NCBI RefSeq assembly: GCF_002855515.1
Contig: NZ_PKRP01000001.1
Location: forward strand, 1-64,000
Origin: Rhizobium sp. TH135
GTDB lineage: Bacteria; Pseudomonadota; Alphaproteobacteria; Rhizobiales; Rhizobiaceae
Length of the DNA: 64,000 nt
Reading direction: 5' to 3'
The notes beneath the pieces are model-generated. The model was not told the origin of the DNA and did not search any database. It worked only from the letters and a program-made list of their open reading frames with translations. Both the position numbers and the translations under genes were made by a program. Each line of letters begins with the position of its first letter. The first letter of the stretch is position 1. Positions 52,676 through 60,241 of the stretch are shown here, in pieces.

Positions 52676-53506
52676 ATGAAGGCATTAGTGATCAACCTCG
52701 AAACGGCGGCGGAGCGGCTAGTTTTCCAGAATTTACAGCTGTCGCATCTCGGCATTGCGTTTGATCGCCTGCCGGCGGTTGACAAAAGCGCGGATGAAGT
52801 TGCGGATCTTCCCTATTGGGACACCTGGGAACGTCCGCTCGGGCGGGCCGAACGCGCCTGCCTCCTTAGCCATCAACAAGCCTGGCAAGTCGTGGCAGCT
52901 CAGGACAAACCTGTGCTGATCTTGGAGGATGACGCCATCCTATCGCAGACGCTCCCCGCTTTGCTTGTCCGTCTCGAGGGGGCAGCCGGGATCGACTTCA
53001 TCACCTTGGAGACACGTGGCCGCAAAAAACTGCTCTCCCGGGTGCCTGCCAACGATCTGCCGTTAAAAAGGCTCTACCAGGATCGAACTGGAGCTGCCGC
53101 TTACATCCTCTGGCCCACCGGCGCGCGCAAACTCCTAGCAGCGAGCGAGACTAGCTGTGGCCTAGCTGATGCCATAATCTGCGCCTGCTACAGCCTTAAG
53201 GCATTCCAGGCAGTCCCGCCCCTCGCATTTCAGAGCGACAGAGCCTCAGCGGAACAGGTAAAAGTCCCCCTCCAGACAAATTCCTCCATCACGCACGGAG
53301 CGGTGGTGTGTAAGAACCGGACATGGCATCAGCGCCTCCGGCGTTTGACAGCGCAGGCGAGAATGGGCCTGCGTCAACTGCAAGTCTGGAACCGCGCAGA
53401 ACGAGTGCTGCTTTCGGTCCGTCCCGAGGATTTCAATCACCTTAACCGACTACAGGCGATCACTCCGACCACCACCCGGTCCTCTCACGGCGATGATGCG
53501 CCTTGA
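52676..53506 (+). CDS. Glycosyltransferase family 25 (LPS core sugar transferase)
   Basis: 276-aa protein of the LOS/LPS beta-galactosyltransferase type. MKALVINLETAAERL is the family start, and the Asp-x-Asp-like motif PVLILEDDAIL binds the metal and nucleotide sugar. LGRAERACLLSHQQAW is also typical. The ATG at 52676 is used; a frame to 52619 is longer by 19 residues without support. It follows lpsB by 60 bp and has lower GC than its neighbours, suggesting exchange of the core-sugar genes. Sugar (Gal or Glc) unknown. Confidence 0.85.
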   Translation: MKALVINLETAAERLVFQNLQLSHLGIAFDRLPAVDKSADEVADLPYWDTWERPLGRAERACLLSHQQAWQVVAAQDKPVLILEDDAILSQTLPALLVRLEGAAGIDFITLETRGRKKLLSRVPANDLPLKRLYQDRTGAAAYILWPTGARKLLAASETSCGLADAIICACYSLKAFQAVPPLAFQSDRASAEQVKVPLQTNSSITHGAVVCKNRTWHQRLRRLTAQARMGLRQLQVWNRAERVLLSVRPEDFNHLNRLQAITPTTTRSSHGDDAP

Positions 53507-54206
53507 GCCGCGCGTAGGCTGTGTCTTCCACCTGTAGACGGTCAAAAACGGTCTTGAGAATGAGCCCGACAGGCCCCTTCTCCATCAGCGGATCAAGGCG
53601 CCAGCGCATGTTGCGCAAGGTATCGTCTGTACCAACAGTGAAACAGGAAAGCCCTGAAAACAGTGGCACTAGCTCGTCCTGCACCCGCTCTATTTTCGCC
53701 TGCGAAAGCGGCAGAGCCCCCCCTTCAGCGAGCGCTCTCTCTGTCTCATAGATCTTGACGGTGTTGACAAGCAAAGACACCAAGGTAGCAAGTGTCGCGG
53801 TCTCCGCATCCCGGGAATGGTCGGCAAAGGTATCCGTGGCCGAGACCAGCCAGCGCAAATTGAGCGCTGCTGCGAGGAACGCCCCCTCCCGCTCCCAGAG
53901 ACTCTCGAACTGAGCAAACACCTTGTCAGTCTCGACTCCGCGGCGGAGGAGAACGATCAGTTTCGCATGATGCCAGAGCAATTCCGGCTGTCCCACGAAT
54001 TCGCGCCTGAGATCCTCCAGATGCGCATCGAGTGACTTCGACGAGCCACGTGTCTGCACAGGAACGTCGCCATCAACTACCGCCATCTTCATCGCGGCAA
54101 AGTCAGCAAAGGATTGAATATGCTTTGCGCCACCCAAACGCTTTCGATGCCAATTCAGAGAAAAGAACCGCTCAAAAGAAGTCTTTTTTCGTACCACGAA
54201 GGTCAC
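53460..54206 (-). CDS. Hypothetical protein (248 aa), LPS-region
   Basis: No recognised domain. Mostly helical with leucine-rich segments, no signal peptide and no TM. The first part is basic (RKKTSFERFFSLNWHRKRLGG), the rest alternates helices (EDLRREFVGQPELLWHHAKLIVLLRRG in shorthand; TLATLVSLLVNTVKIYETERA). Its last 47 bp overlap the end of the convergent glycosyltransferase gene. GC and codon use resemble that gene, so the two may have come in together. A role in core sugar or capsule handling is a guess from position only. Confidence 0.6.
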   Translation of the reverse strand: MTFVVRKKTSFERFFSLNWHRKRLGGAKHIQSFADFAAMKMAVVDGDVPVQTRGSSKSLDAHLEDLRREFVGQPELLWHHAKLIVLLRRGVETDKVFAQFESLWEREGAFLAAALNLRWLVSATDTFADHSRDAETATLATLVSLLVNTVKIYETERALAEGGALPLSQAKIERVQDELVPLFSGLSCFTVGTDDTLRNMRWRLDPLMEKGPVGLILKTVFDRLQVEDTAYARLKAHHRRERTGWWSE

Positions 54207-54251
54207 CCTTTCAGCCGCCAGCTGCTTTCAGCATTCTCGTCCCCGCCTTCC

Positions 54252-54719
54252 TCAGATCTCCACCATACCCAGCTTCTTCACCTGCCGGATCGTCAGCATC
54301 GTCCTGACCGTGTCGACGTGTTCGTTCGCGGTCAGCACTTCGATGACGAAGTCCTGAAAGCGCGTCAGGTTTTCGGCCACGCAATGCAGCAGGAAGTCAC
54401 TGTCGCCGTTCACCATCCAGGCCTGGCGCACGATCGGCCAGCTGTCGGTGGCAGCGGCAAAGGCCTTGAGATTGGCCTCCGACTGGTGTTTGAGCCCCAC
54501 CATGCAGAAGGCGACGAGATCGTAGCCCAGCCGGCTGGCGTTCAAGTCTGCGTGATAGCTTTCGATCACGCCCGCCTCTTCCAGCTTGCGCACCCGGCGC
54601 AGGCAGGGCGGCGCGGAGATGCCGACACGCTCTGACAGTTCCACATTCGTCATCCGCCCGTCCCGCTGCAATTCTTTCAGAATTCGCAGGTCGATGGCGT
54701 CGAGTTCTACCTTGAGCAC
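54252..54719 (-). CDS. Lrp/AsnC-family transcriptional regulator
   Basis: 155 aa. N-terminal HTH (LDAIDLRILKELQRDGRMTNVELSERVGIS in shorthand; recognition helix PPCLRRVRKLEEAGVI), then the RAM ligand-binding domain: VGLKHQSEANLKAF, WPIVRQAWMVNGDSDFLLH and a closing strand. It binds amino acids as effectors and acts as an octamer. Divergent from trxB with about 240 bp between; it could regulate either itself or a distant gene. Effector unknown. Confidence 0.92.
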   Translation of the reverse strand: MLKVELDAIDLRILKELQRDGRMTNVELSERVGISAPPCLRRVRKLEEAGVIESYHADLNASRLGYDLVAFCMVGLKHQSEANLKAFAAATDSWPIVRQAWMVNGDSDFLLHCVAENLTRFQDFVIEVLTANEHVDTVRTMLTIRQVKKLGMVEI

Positions 54720-54956
54720 AGCCGCTCCTTTTAAAGATGTGTCCGTTATCTACTCCAACGATGGGAATTGGCAAGAATCCTCCGCACTCACGCACAATTA
54801 TTGCGCGCCAGCGCAAAGCTCTGTTGCTAATGCAGCGCTACGCCTTGATCTGCGCTTCGCTTCGATCCTAAATGGGCGACAGTTGCGCGATGACTGGGTG
54901 AGCCCCATATCGAGGCCCCGGTCGAAAAGACGGACCGCGCGTTGAAAGGAAGCGAC

Positions 54957-55934
54957 ATGACTGCCCGCCACACCAAGGTGCTGATCATCGGCTCCGGCCC
55001 TGCCGGCTACACCGCCGCCATCTATGCTGCCCGCGCCATGCTGAAGCCGGTCCTGATCGCCGGCATGGAACAGGGCGGCCAGTTGATGATCACCACAGAT
55101 GTGGAGAACTATCCGGGCTTCGCGGACCCGATCCAGGGTCCCTGGCTGATGGAGCAGATGCTCAATCAGGCCATCCACGTCGGCACCGAAATCGTCAGCG
55201 ATCTCGTCACTGAAGTCGACACAAGCCATCGTCCCTTCACGGTGAAGACCGACAGCGGCCAGGTCTGGACGGCCGATACGCTGATCATCTGCACCGGCGC
55301 CAAGGCCAAGTGGCTCGGCATCGAAAGCGAACAGCACTTCCAGGGCTTCGGCGTCTCCGCCTGCGCCACCTGCGACGGCTTCTTCTATCGCAACAAGGAT
55401 GTGATCGTCGTTGGTGGCGGTAACTCCGCCGTCGAAGAAGCGCTCTATCTCTCGCATATCTGCAAGTCGGTCACCGTCGTCCATCGCCGCGACAGTTTCC
55501 GCTCCGAGAAGATCCTGCAGGAGCGCCTCTTCGCAAAGGAGAACATCCGCGTTCTCTGGAACACGACCGTCGAGGAAATCACCGGCGCCCCGGCCAAGCC
55601 GCCGATGCCGCCCTCCGTCTCGGGCGTGAAGCTGAAGGATGCCCTGACCGGCGCCGTAACCGACATGCCGATTGACGGTGTCTTCGTCGCGATCGGCCAT
55701 GCGCCCGCCGTGGAACTCTTCAAGGGCAAGCTGAAGATCAAGTCCAACGGCTATCTCTGGACCGCTCCAGATTCGACCGCAACCGACGTGGCCGGCATCT
55801 TCGCCGCCGGTGACGTCACCGACGATGTCTATCGCCAGGCCATTACTGCGGCCGGCATGGGATGCATGGCGGCTCTTGAAGCCGAACGCTTCCTCTCGGC
55901 CTTGCCCCTCGAGACACAACAAGCGGCGGAATAA
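54957..55934 (+). CDS. trxB: Thioredoxin reductase
   Basis: Reduces thioredoxin with NADPH through FAD and a redox disulphide. 325 aa. FAD site IIGSGPAGYTAAIYAARA at residues 10-27, redox pair Cys136-Cys139 in CATCDGFF, NADPH site VVGGGNSAVEEALYLS and the second FAD motif FAAGDVTDDVYRQAITAAG in shorthand. The ATG at 54957 has AAGGA 6 bases upstream; the extra start at 54942 is less likely. It lies 20 bp before lsrB, as in other rhizobia. Confidence 0.97.
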   Translation: MTARHTKVLIIGSGPAGYTAAIYAARAMLKPVLIAGMEQGGQLMITTDVENYPGFADPIQGPWLMEQMLNQAIHVGTEIVSDLVTEVDTSHRPFTVKTDSGQVWTADTLIICTGAKAKWLGIESEQHFQGFGVSACATCDGFFYRNKDVIVVGGGNSAVEEALYLSHICKSVTVVHRRDSFRSEKILQERLFAKENIRVLWNTTVEEITGAPAKPPMPPSVSGVKLKDALTGAVTDMPIDGVFVAIGHAPAVELFKGKLKIKSNGYLWTAPDSTATDVAGIFAAGDVTDDVYRQAITAAGMGCMAALEAERFLSALPLETQQAAE

Positions 55935-55954
55935 CCGCCATGAGAGGGGGCGGC

Positions 55955-56851
55955 ATGCCGCTGGACTGGGACAAACTGCGCATTTTTCATGCGGCTGCGG
56001 AAGCCGGGTCCTTCACCCATGCCGCCGACAAGCTGCATCTGTCCCAGTCGGCGATCAGCCGCCAGGTCTCGTCGCTGGAGCAGGACATCGGCGTCAAGCT
56101 CTTCCACCGCCACGCCCGCGGCCTGATCCTCACCGAACAGGGCGAACTGCTGTATCGCACCGCCCATGACGTTCTCCTGAAGCTGCAGACCGTCAAGATG
56201 CAGCTGACCGAGACGACGGAAAAGCCGTCCGGCAAGCTGCGCGTCACGACGACCGTCGGCCTCGGTCAGGGTTGGCTCACCGACAAGGTGCAGGAATTCC
56301 TCCAGCTCTATCCCGACATGTCGATCCAGCTGATCCTCGACAACGAGGAGCTGGATGTGAACATGCGCCACGCAGACTGCGCCATTCGTCTGCGCCAGCC
56401 GCAACAGTCGGACCTGATCCAGCGCAAGCTGTTCACCGTGCACATGCACGTTTATGCGGCCCCCTCCTATATCAACCGCTATGGTGAGCCGCAGTCGATC
56501 GAGGATCTCGACAACCACCGCATCATCACGTTCGGCGAGCCCGCCCCCAACTATCTGCTCGACGTCAACTGGCTGGAAGTCGCCGGTCGCTCTTCTGACA
56601 ATCCGCGCCTGCCGCATCTGCAGATCAACAGTCTGACGTCGATCAAGCGCGCCTGCCTGCTCGGCATCGGCATCGCGATGCTGCCGGACTATATTGTCGG
56701 TCGCGACCCGGGCCTGCTGCAGCTAGTCACCAGCGCAGACGTCCCCTCCTTTGATACCTATTTCTGCTATCCGGACGAGATCAAGAACGCCGCAAAGCTC
56801 AAGGCTTTCAGGGACTTCATCGTCGCCAAGGCCCGCAACTGGAACTTCTGA
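55955..56851 (+). CDS. lsrB: LysR-family regulator LsrB (VtlR)
   Basis: Redox- and LPS-linked regulator needed for symbiosis or host infection in rhizobia and Brucella (where it is VtlR); it activates abcR small RNA genes. The 298-aa protein begins MPLDWDKLRIFHAAAEAGSFTHAADKL, in shorthand, nearly as in S. meliloti LsrB. The HTH is LSQSAISRQVSSLEQ; the effector domain has GLGQGWLTDKVQEFL and the DVNMRHADCAIRLRQPQQSD stretch. The ATG at 55955 is the conserved start. A strong terminator follows at once, and an abcR-like sRNA gene follows that. Confidence 0.93.
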   Translation: MPLDWDKLRIFHAAAEAGSFTHAADKLHLSQSAISRQVSSLEQDIGVKLFHRHARGLILTEQGELLYRTAHDVLLKLQTVKMQLTETTEKPSGKLRVTTTVGLGQGWLTDKVQEFLQLYPDMSIQLILDNEELDVNMRHADCAIRLRQPQQSDLIQRKLFTVHMHVYAAPSYINRYGEPQSIEDLDNHRIITFGEPAPNYLLDVNWLEVAGRSSDNPRLPHLQINSLTSIKRACLLGIGIAMLPDYIVGRDPGLLQLVTSADVPSFDTYFCYPDEIKNAAKLKAFRDFIVAKARNWNF

Positions 56852-56877
56852 AGGCAGCTTTTTAGCTGCCTTTTTTG
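56852..56877 (+). terminator. Rho-independent terminator of lsrB
   Basis: Perfect 8-bp stem AGGCAGCT with AGCTGCCT, loop TTTT, then TTTTTT, starting one base after the lsrB stop. Confidence 0.92.
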
Positions 56878-56891
56878 TTGTCCATCAAACA

Positions 56892-56960
56892 GACTTGCAA
56901 GTCACGCATGCCTGACATGCATAAAAAACCATTGTTCACTGCACAAAAAACCACCATATC
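56892..56960 (+). promoter_or_regulatory. abcR promoter region with LysR-type palindrome
   Basis: GACTTGCAAGTC (56892-56903) is a perfect 12-bp palindrome and ATGCCTGACAT follows at 56907-56917. A candidate promoter TTGTTC (56932-56937), 17-bp spacer, CATATC (56955-56960) fits the rhizobial housekeeping pattern and puts the RNA start near 56966. LsrB/VtlR is known to activate abcR genes, so these palindromes are candidates for its binding site; that link is inference here. Confidence 0.5.
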
Positions 56961-56965
56961 GCACA

Positions 56966-57084
56966 CAGCTGATGCACATGGTGGCTTTTTCCTCCCAGTT
57001 CCACCGCAGCAGCTGTTCCCCTCTGGAGGTTTTTGACCTTCACAATTCAAAGGGCCCTGGTTTTTCCGGTGGCCCTCTTTTTTT
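56966..57084 (+). ncRNA. abcR: AbcR-family Hfq-dependent small RNA
   Basis: About 119 nt, the expected AbcR length. The first hairpin is GGTGG (56980-56984) paired with CCACC (57001-57005), with the loop exposing CTCCCAG (56992-56998), the anti-Shine-Dalgarno motif that AbcR RNAs use to silence ABC-transporter mRNAs. A second pyrimidine-rich site, TTCCCCTC, follows at about 57016-57023. The end is an intrinsic terminator AGGGCC-CTGG ... CCGG-TGGCCCT and seven T (57078-57084). Position downstream of lsrB is the same as in S. meliloti and Agrobacterium, where two tandem copies occur. Only one copy is seen here. The 5' end is predicted. Confidence 0.85.
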
Positions 57085-57093
57085 GTTTTCTCG

Positions 57094-57155
57094 ATGGAAC
57101 GATATGTTCCATTTTGCGTTTACGCGTCAGGCATAACTGGCGCCCTCCGTAAACG
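57094..57155 (+). promoter_or_regulatory. Nested palindromes upstream of the ArsR gene
   Basis: ATGGAAC-GATAT-GTTCCAT (57094-57112) is a perfect inverted repeat with 7-bp arms. A second, CGTTTACG (57117-57124) with CGTAAACG (57148-57155), has perfect 8-bp arms and a 23-bp spacer. Both lie between the abcR terminator and the ArsR start at 57215. They probably hold the binding sites for the ArsR protein; the second could also form a hairpin in a transcript. Confidence 0.5.
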
Positions 57156-57214
57156 AAGCGCGAGAAGCGTTCGGTCAGCCCTAAACTCGAATGACTGTAC
57201 GAATTGGAGGGGAC

Positions 57215-57508
57215 ATGTTCCTTGAGGACGTGATGAAAGCGCTGGCACATCCGGCACGCATGGAAATGCTGATCTGGCTGAAGGACCCGAAGGAATACTT
57301 CGGCGTGCCTAAGGAAGAGGCTGTCGACGGCATAAGCGCCGGGCAGTTCGAGCGATCCGGCCTGTCGCAATCGGCTGTGTCAGCTCATCTTGCAACGCTG
57401 CAGCGAGCCGGCCTGATCAGCTCCAAGCGGGTTGGCCAGCGTGTTCTTTATCGTCGCAACGAAGATGCCATCGCTGAGTTCGTCAAGACCTTGAACGGAA
57501 CCCTCTAA
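57215..57508 (+). CDS. ArsR-family helix-turn-helix regulator (97 aa)
   Basis: Winged helix: FLEDVMKALAHPARMEMLIWLKD N-terminal helices in shorthand, recognition helix FERSGLSQSAVSAHLATLQRA, wing ISSKRVGQRVLYRRNEDAI. No metal-binding Cys pair, so it is possibly redox, metabolite or ligand responsive. The ATG at 57215 has GGAGGGG about 5 bases upstream. The next gene, an alkene reductase, starts 62 bp later on the same strand; ArsR/TetR-type regulators often control such electrophile-detoxifying reductases. Confidence 0.88.
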   Translation: MFLEDVMKALAHPARMEMLIWLKDPKEYFGVPKEEAVDGISAGQFERSGLSQSAVSAHLATLQRAGLISSKRVGQRVLYRRNEDAIAEFVKTLNGTL

Positions 57509-57570
57509 CGCCCCACATCGGGTCTCCCAATGACCAATCCTCCCATCATTGGAAGCTTCCGAGAGGTTTT

Positions 57571-58671
57571 ATGTCCAAGCTTTTTGAACCGACATCCGTC
57601 GGCACGACCGCCGTTTCCAACCGTATCGCCATGGCGCCGCTGACGCGCAACCGCTCCCCGGGCGCCGTGCCGAACGAACTGAACGTCGAATACTATCGTC
57701 AGCGCGCGACAGCCGGCCTGATTATCAGCGAAGGCACGGCGATCACCCATCAGGCCCAGGGTTACGCGGACGTTCCGGGCCTCTACAAGTCCGAAGCGAT
57801 CGAAGGCTGGAAGAAGGTGACCGACGCCGTGCATGCCGCGGGTGGCAAGATCGTCACCCAGATCTGGCATGTCGGCCGCATCTCGCACACGAGCCTGCAG
57901 CCAGGCGATGGCAAGCCCGTTGCCCCCTCGCCCATCGCCGCCAAATCCAAGACCTATGTCTTGAATGCCGATGGCTCCGGCGCTTTCGTCGAAACTTCCG
58001 AACCCCGCGCCCTTGAAACCGCCGAACTGCCCGGCGTGATCGAGGACTACCGCAAGGCCGCCCGTGCTGCCATGGATGCAGGCTTCGACGGTGTCGAGAT
58101 CCACGCAGCCAATGGCTATCTGCTCGAACAGTTCATGCGTTCGAACAGCAATCAGCGCACGGACCAATACGGCGGCTCGATCGAGAACCGCATTCGCCTG
58201 ACGCTCGAAGTCGTTGAGGCCGTGACCAAGGAAATCGGCGCCGACAAGACCGGCATCCGCATTTCGCCCACCACCCCGGCCAACGACGTCTCGGATCCGG
58301 ATCCGAAGGCCGTCTACACCGCGCTGGTCGAGGCACTGGCGAAGTTCGATCTGTCCTTCGTGCATGTCATCGAAGGCGCGACCGGCGGCCCGCGCGACGT
58401 CCTGCCCTTCGACTGGAAGGCGCTCAAGGCCGCCTATCGTAATGCCGGCGGCAGGGGTGCCTGGATCGTTAACAACGGCTATGACCGTGCTTCGGCCATC
58501 GAAGCCGTCGAAAGCGGCTACGCCGATCTCGTCGCCTTCGGCCGTCCCTTCATCGCCAATCCGGACCTCGTCCGTCGCCTGAAGGAAGACGCAGAGCTTA
58601 ATCCGCTCGACCAGGCCACGCTGTATGGCGGTGGCGCGGAAGGTTACACGACCTATCCTGCACTGGCCTAA
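57571..58671 (+). CDS. nemA: Alkene reductase, Old Yellow Enzyme family (NemA type)
   Basis: FMN enzyme that reduces electrophilic double bonds (N-ethylmaleimide, enones, nitro compounds) with NADPH. 366 aa. It starts SKLFEPTSVGTTAVSNRIAMAPLTRNR in shorthand, then the active-site pair in VEIHAANGYLLEQF (His-Asn hydrogen-bonding the substrate), the Tyr nearby in SNQRTDQYGGSIENR, and FMN phosphate contacts NNGYDRASA and AFGRPFIANPD. A detoxification role with the adjacent ArsR regulator is inferred. The terminator follows 7 bp after the stop. Confidence 0.92.
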   Translation: MSKLFEPTSVGTTAVSNRIAMAPLTRNRSPGAVPNELNVEYYRQRATAGLIISEGTAITHQAQGYADVPGLYKSEAIEGWKKVTDAVHAAGGKIVTQIWHVGRISHTSLQPGDGKPVAPSPIAAKSKTYVLNADGSGAFVETSEPRALETAELPGVIEDYRKAARAAMDAGFDGVEIHAANGYLLEQFMRSNSNQRTDQYGGSIENRIRLTLEVVEAVTKEIGADKTGIRISPTTPANDVSDPDPKAVYTALVEALAKFDLSFVHVIEGATGGPRDVLPFDWKALKAAYRNAGGRGAWIVNNGYDRASAIEAVESGYADLVAFGRPFIANPDLVRRLKEDAELNPLDQATLYGGGAEGYTTYPALA

Positions 58672-58678
58672 GAAAGAA

Positions 58679-58708
58679 GGGCTCCCGGCAAACTCCGGGA
58701 GCCCTTTT
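58679..58708 (+). terminator. Rho-independent terminator of the alkene reductase gene
   Basis: Perfect 10-bp stem GGGCTCCCGG with CCGGGAGCCC, loop of 6, then TTTT. It also faces the end of the convergent DUF6220 gene. Confidence 0.88.
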
Positions 58709-58734
58709 CGCATCAGGCCTTCGCCGAGCGCAGC

Positions 58735-59115
58735 CTACATGCGAGACAGAAGGCGCACAGTCAGACTTGATGCGAGCAATCCCATCAGCAGCCCATTGAC
58801 CGGATGCAGCGCCCCGATCAATGGCAAAGCTTCGCCGAGAGCCGCGAGCGTCACCTGCAGCAGATAGAGACCGAAGAGCAGGCTCGCCTGGGTCCGATGG
58901 GCCCGTAAACTCGTGCGGAACGACATCAGGAAGAGCCCGAGGATCGGCAGCCCCACCGCTCCTCCTGTTGCCGCATGGGCCTCCCATCCAGTCCCTGCCC
59001 CGAAGACCGTCATGCCCGCGAGGAAGAATTGAGCGGCGATGCCGCCAAGGGTGAGCACGGCGAAAGCCCGGAAAATCCGCGAAGCCGTGGGCGAGATTGA
59101 TGTCACGGCACTCAT
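58735..59115 (-). CDS. DUF6220-like small membrane protein (126 aa)
   Basis: Four hydrophobic segments at about residues 14-35, 47-68, 76-95 and 98-120. AVLTLGGIAAQFFLAGMTVFG and TGGAVGLPILGLFLM, HPVNGLLMGLLASSL are the visible patterns of this family of short membrane proteins with conserved His. Function unknown. Its start overlaps the stop of the epimerase-like gene (ATGA, 59112-59115), so the two are one operon, facing a LysR gene upstream. Confidence 0.7.
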   Translation of the reverse strand: MSAVTSISPTASRIFRAFAVLTLGGIAAQFFLAGMTVFGAGTGWEAHAATGGAVGLPILGLFLMSFRTSLRAHRTQASLLFGLYLLQVTLAALGEALPLIGALHPVNGLLMGLLASSLTVRLLSRM

Positions 59116-60149
59116 TGTCCGCCTCCAGCGACCAGAGTTGCATGATTGCGGACCGCTGGAGAGGCGATCTCCGGAAGACAGCCGAGGCTCCGCAGCGTTG
59201 CCTTCACCGCGACATCGATCGGCGTGCGCGGTTCCTCGCCCAGGAATACCACGAGTGCACTGTTGTCGAGCCGGATCGTCTCCCGCCAAAGATAGCGCAT
59301 CTCATGCAATTCCTTCAGCAGCGGCACGAAGCGCCGAGCAAGCCCCGCCAACCGCCAAGGAAAACCAAGCGTGAAGATGCGAGGCCGCCCAACGGTACGG
59401 CCGATCGCCTTCGCCATCTGCGTCCCGTCATGATCGTAGAAGCCGGCCATATGGAAGCGGGCAAAGTTGGGCAGGGCATCGGCTCTGTCCAGCAGCCGCA
59501 TAAAGGTTTCCGCCACGTCAGGCAGATAGGCCCAGGCATGCCCCGCCCCCTTCCGACCGGGATTGATGACAAAGCGAACGGGCTTGCCCGGCTGGACCAG
59601 CCCCTGCGCGAACCAGTTGTTGCCGGCGTCAGGCCCGAAGAAGTCGCCAGCGCGCACGAGGATCACCGGCACCCCCTCACCCGCTGCCCGCTCGAGGCGT
59701 TGCTCCAGCGTCACCCGGATTCGCCCTTTGACCGTCTGCGGCTGCTGGTTGCTTTCCTCGACAAGCAAAGGAAACGCATCGGGGCCGAAATTGTAGATCG
59801 TGCCCGGCATCAGAATGCGCGCGCCAACCGCACGAGCGGCCGCGATCGTGTTGTCGATCATCGGCAGGACCAGCTCGCCCCAGTTCTGATAGCCGCGCGG
59901 ATTGACGCCGTGCACGATGACGCTCGCACCCTCGGCGGCATGCAGCACGTCGCCAGCATTCATCGCATCGCCTGAAACCCATTCGAAGCGCGGGCGCGCG
60001 GCGATCTGCTGATCGGCTCGCCGGTGCATCGCCCGCACCCGGTAGCCGCGCTGCAGCAGTGCCTCGGCGAGCGCGCCGCCCACCCCGCCGGTTGCCCCGA
60101 GAACGAGAGCAATGGGCTTTGCAAGAGCTGCATTGGAAAGATCGGTCAT
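59112..60149 (-). CDS. NAD(P)-binding epimerase/reductase (atypical SDR)
   Basis: 345 aa. Rossmann motif PIALVLGATGGVGGALAEALL at the N-terminus, an Arg-rich second strand (VRAMHRRADQQ, favouring NADP), ASVIVHGVNPRGYQNW and the PGTIYNFGPD/LVRAGDFFGPDAGN segments of extended SDRs. The catalytic Tyr-x3-Lys is not seen in its usual form, so it may be a binding protein or an atypical reductase. It lies divergent from a LysR regulator gene, which likely controls it. Confidence 0.82.
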   Translation of the reverse strand: MTDLSNAALAKPIALVLGATGGVGGALAEALLQRGYRVRAMHRRADQQIAARPRFEWVSGDAMNAGDVLHAAEGASVIVHGVNPRGYQNWGELVLPMIDNTIAAARAVGARILMPGTIYNFGPDAFPLLVEESNQQPQTVKGRIRVTLEQRLERAAGEGVPVILVRAGDFFGPDAGNNWFAQGLVQPGKPVRFVINPGRKGAGHAWAYLPDVAETFMRLLDRADALPNFARFHMAGFYDHDGTQMAKAIGRTVGRPRIFTLGFPWRLAGLARRFVPLLKELHEMRYLWRETIRLDNSALVVFLGEEPRTPIDVAVKATLRSLGCLPEIASPAVRNHATLVAGGGQ

Positions 60150-60241
60150 GGTCGTCTCCTGTGTTTGAACTGCGGAGACACTGCCACTGATCTCAGATAT
60201 TCAGAATTGCCAAAGAATGTCGAGTTGATATACAAAAATGT

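Noticed and set aside
57085-57214. Possible second abcR gene after the first
   Set aside because: No CTCCCAG loop and no terminator with a T run in this interval; only palindromes without an RNA-like end.
60199-60218. ATTC-N12-GAAT as a firm LysR operator
   Set aside because: Four-base arms are expected by chance in an AT-rich gap; mentioned only as a possibility in the regulator entry.
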